From Clostridia bacterium (GTDB lineage Bacteria > Bacillota > Clostridia > Oscillospirales > CAG-272), in NCBI GenBank assembly GCA_017452335.1, contig JAFTMP010000111.1:1-5813 (forward strand): a stretch of DNA of 5,813 nucleotides, given 5' to 3'. Below, in pieces: positions 5,677-5,813 of the stretch. Numbering within the stretch: the first letter of the stretch is position 1; every line of letters begins with the position of its first letter. The position numbers were made by a program, and so were the translations under genes. The notes under the pieces are model-generated. The model ran no database searches. It was not told the DNA's origin and saw only the letters and a program-made list of their open reading frames with translations.

Positions 5677-5752
5677 TCGAGTAGGAAGCTAATCATTAAT
5701 TGATTAGCTGTCCTCTCACACCACCGTGCATACCGTTCGGTACACGGCGGTT
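5677..5752 (-). ncRNA. Group II intron domains V and VI
   Basis: On the minus strand domain V forms ACCGCCGTG (5743-5751) against CACGGTGGT (5720-5728): nine pairs including one G-U. Above it TACC pairs with GGTA, the two-base bulge TG lies on the 3' side, and the apical loop is GAAC. Domain VI has the arms AGCTAATCA (5701-5709) and TGATTAGCT (5687-5695). Its base pairs GAG and GG with CC and CTC across an internal A/TA, leaving an unpaired A (complement of 5682) seven bases from the 3' end. That A is the expected branch-point adenosine. These are the catalytic core and the lariat branch domain, and both appear intact. Confidence 0.85.
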
Positions 5753-5755
5753 CAA

Positions 5756-5812
5756 TCATAAATAGTGCAGAGACTTGTACGCTTCGGATATGTCATAATA
5801 TCCTCGGCGTGC
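5756..5812 (-). CDS. Probable C-terminus of the intron-encoded reverse transcriptase/maturase (partial)
   Basis: On the minus strand an open frame enters from the right edge and reads ARRGYYDISEAYKSLHYL before a TGA stop (5756-5758), three bases before domain V begins. Of the minus-strand frames this is the plausible one; the first frame stops earlier, at a TGA after six codons. The position just before domain V is where maturase genes of compact bacterial group II introns end. Only 18 residues are visible, so the assignment rests on position rather than on a recognisable domain. Confidence 0.5.
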   Translation of the reverse strand, partial: ARRGYYDISEAYKSLHYL

Positions 5813-5813
5813 A

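Larger units (their letters stand above)
5676..5813 (-). mobile_element. Group II intron, 3' portion (continues beyond the right edge)
   Basis: Read on the minus strand, the sequence shows the conserved 3' end of a bacterial group II intron. A domain V hairpin (5720-5751) is followed by GTGTGAGAGG, a domain VI stem, and the terminal CCTACTCGAT ending at about 5676. The final dinucleotide AT fits the usual A-pyrimidine intron end; one more T (5675) is possible. The end of the likely intron-encoded maturase lies directly before domain V, the layout expected for compact bacterial introns with the ORF in domain IV. The 5' part, including domains I-III and most of the maturase, is outside the window, so class and completeness cannot be settled. 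Group IIC-like is a guess. Confidence 0.85.

Noticed and set aside
5687..5709. The AGCTAATCA/TGATTAGCT hairpin as a terminator of the vanY-like operon.
   Set aside because: It is explained better as domain VI of the minus-strand group II intron, with domain V and the conserved intron end beside it.

Overview
The window looks like chromosomal DNA of a Bacillota, most likely an anaerobic gut-type Clostridia. This is inferred from strong GGAGG ribosome sites, tightly packed same-strand genes, moderate GC coding sequence, and a two-component/ABC-exporter/VanY gene set common in that class. No species can be named from the sequence alone.

Layout, left to right. Bases 2-160 are the last 52 codons of an OmpR-family response regulator. 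Its sensor kinase (162-1163) starts one base after the regulator's stop and has almost no extracellular loop, so it resembles intramembrane-sensing kinases. A 129-bp gap (1164-1292) follows. It carries an extended -10 promoter preceded by four GTCA-like half-sites exactly 11 bp apart, a good candidate for the operator of the upstream regulator. Next come a MacB/LolD-type ABC ATPase (1293-1985) and, overlapping its stop, a large permease with two FtsX-like modules (1985-4589). The permease is broken by a single +1 frameshift at a run of six G (2647-2652). A Shine-Dalgarno-like GGAGGA and a TTG codon lie at the break, in the frame of the second part. After a perfect 13-bp hairpin (4604-4633) comes a membrane-anchored VanY-type M15 D,D-carboxypeptidase (4659-5540).

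The composition drops sharply after 5540: 5541-5675 is about 30% GC by direct count. There a well-equipped start codon (ATG 5643) opens a reading frame that is cut after about 11 codons by the 3' end of a group II intron on the minus strand. The intron's domains V and VI are complete and readable, and it is preceded by what looks like the last 18 codons of its own maturase. The rest of the intron lies beyond the right edge.

Working model (inference): the kinase senses a cell-envelope stress, probably together with the ABC transporter. The regulator then binds the phased repeats and switches on the transporter and the downstream peptidoglycan carboxypeptidase. This would be an envelope or antimicrobial-peptide/glycopeptide response module. 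Its exporter is currently frameshifted in this sequence. No entirely new system is evident. The most notable points are the frameshift with its internal start signals, the phased operator and the antisense intron in a gene start.
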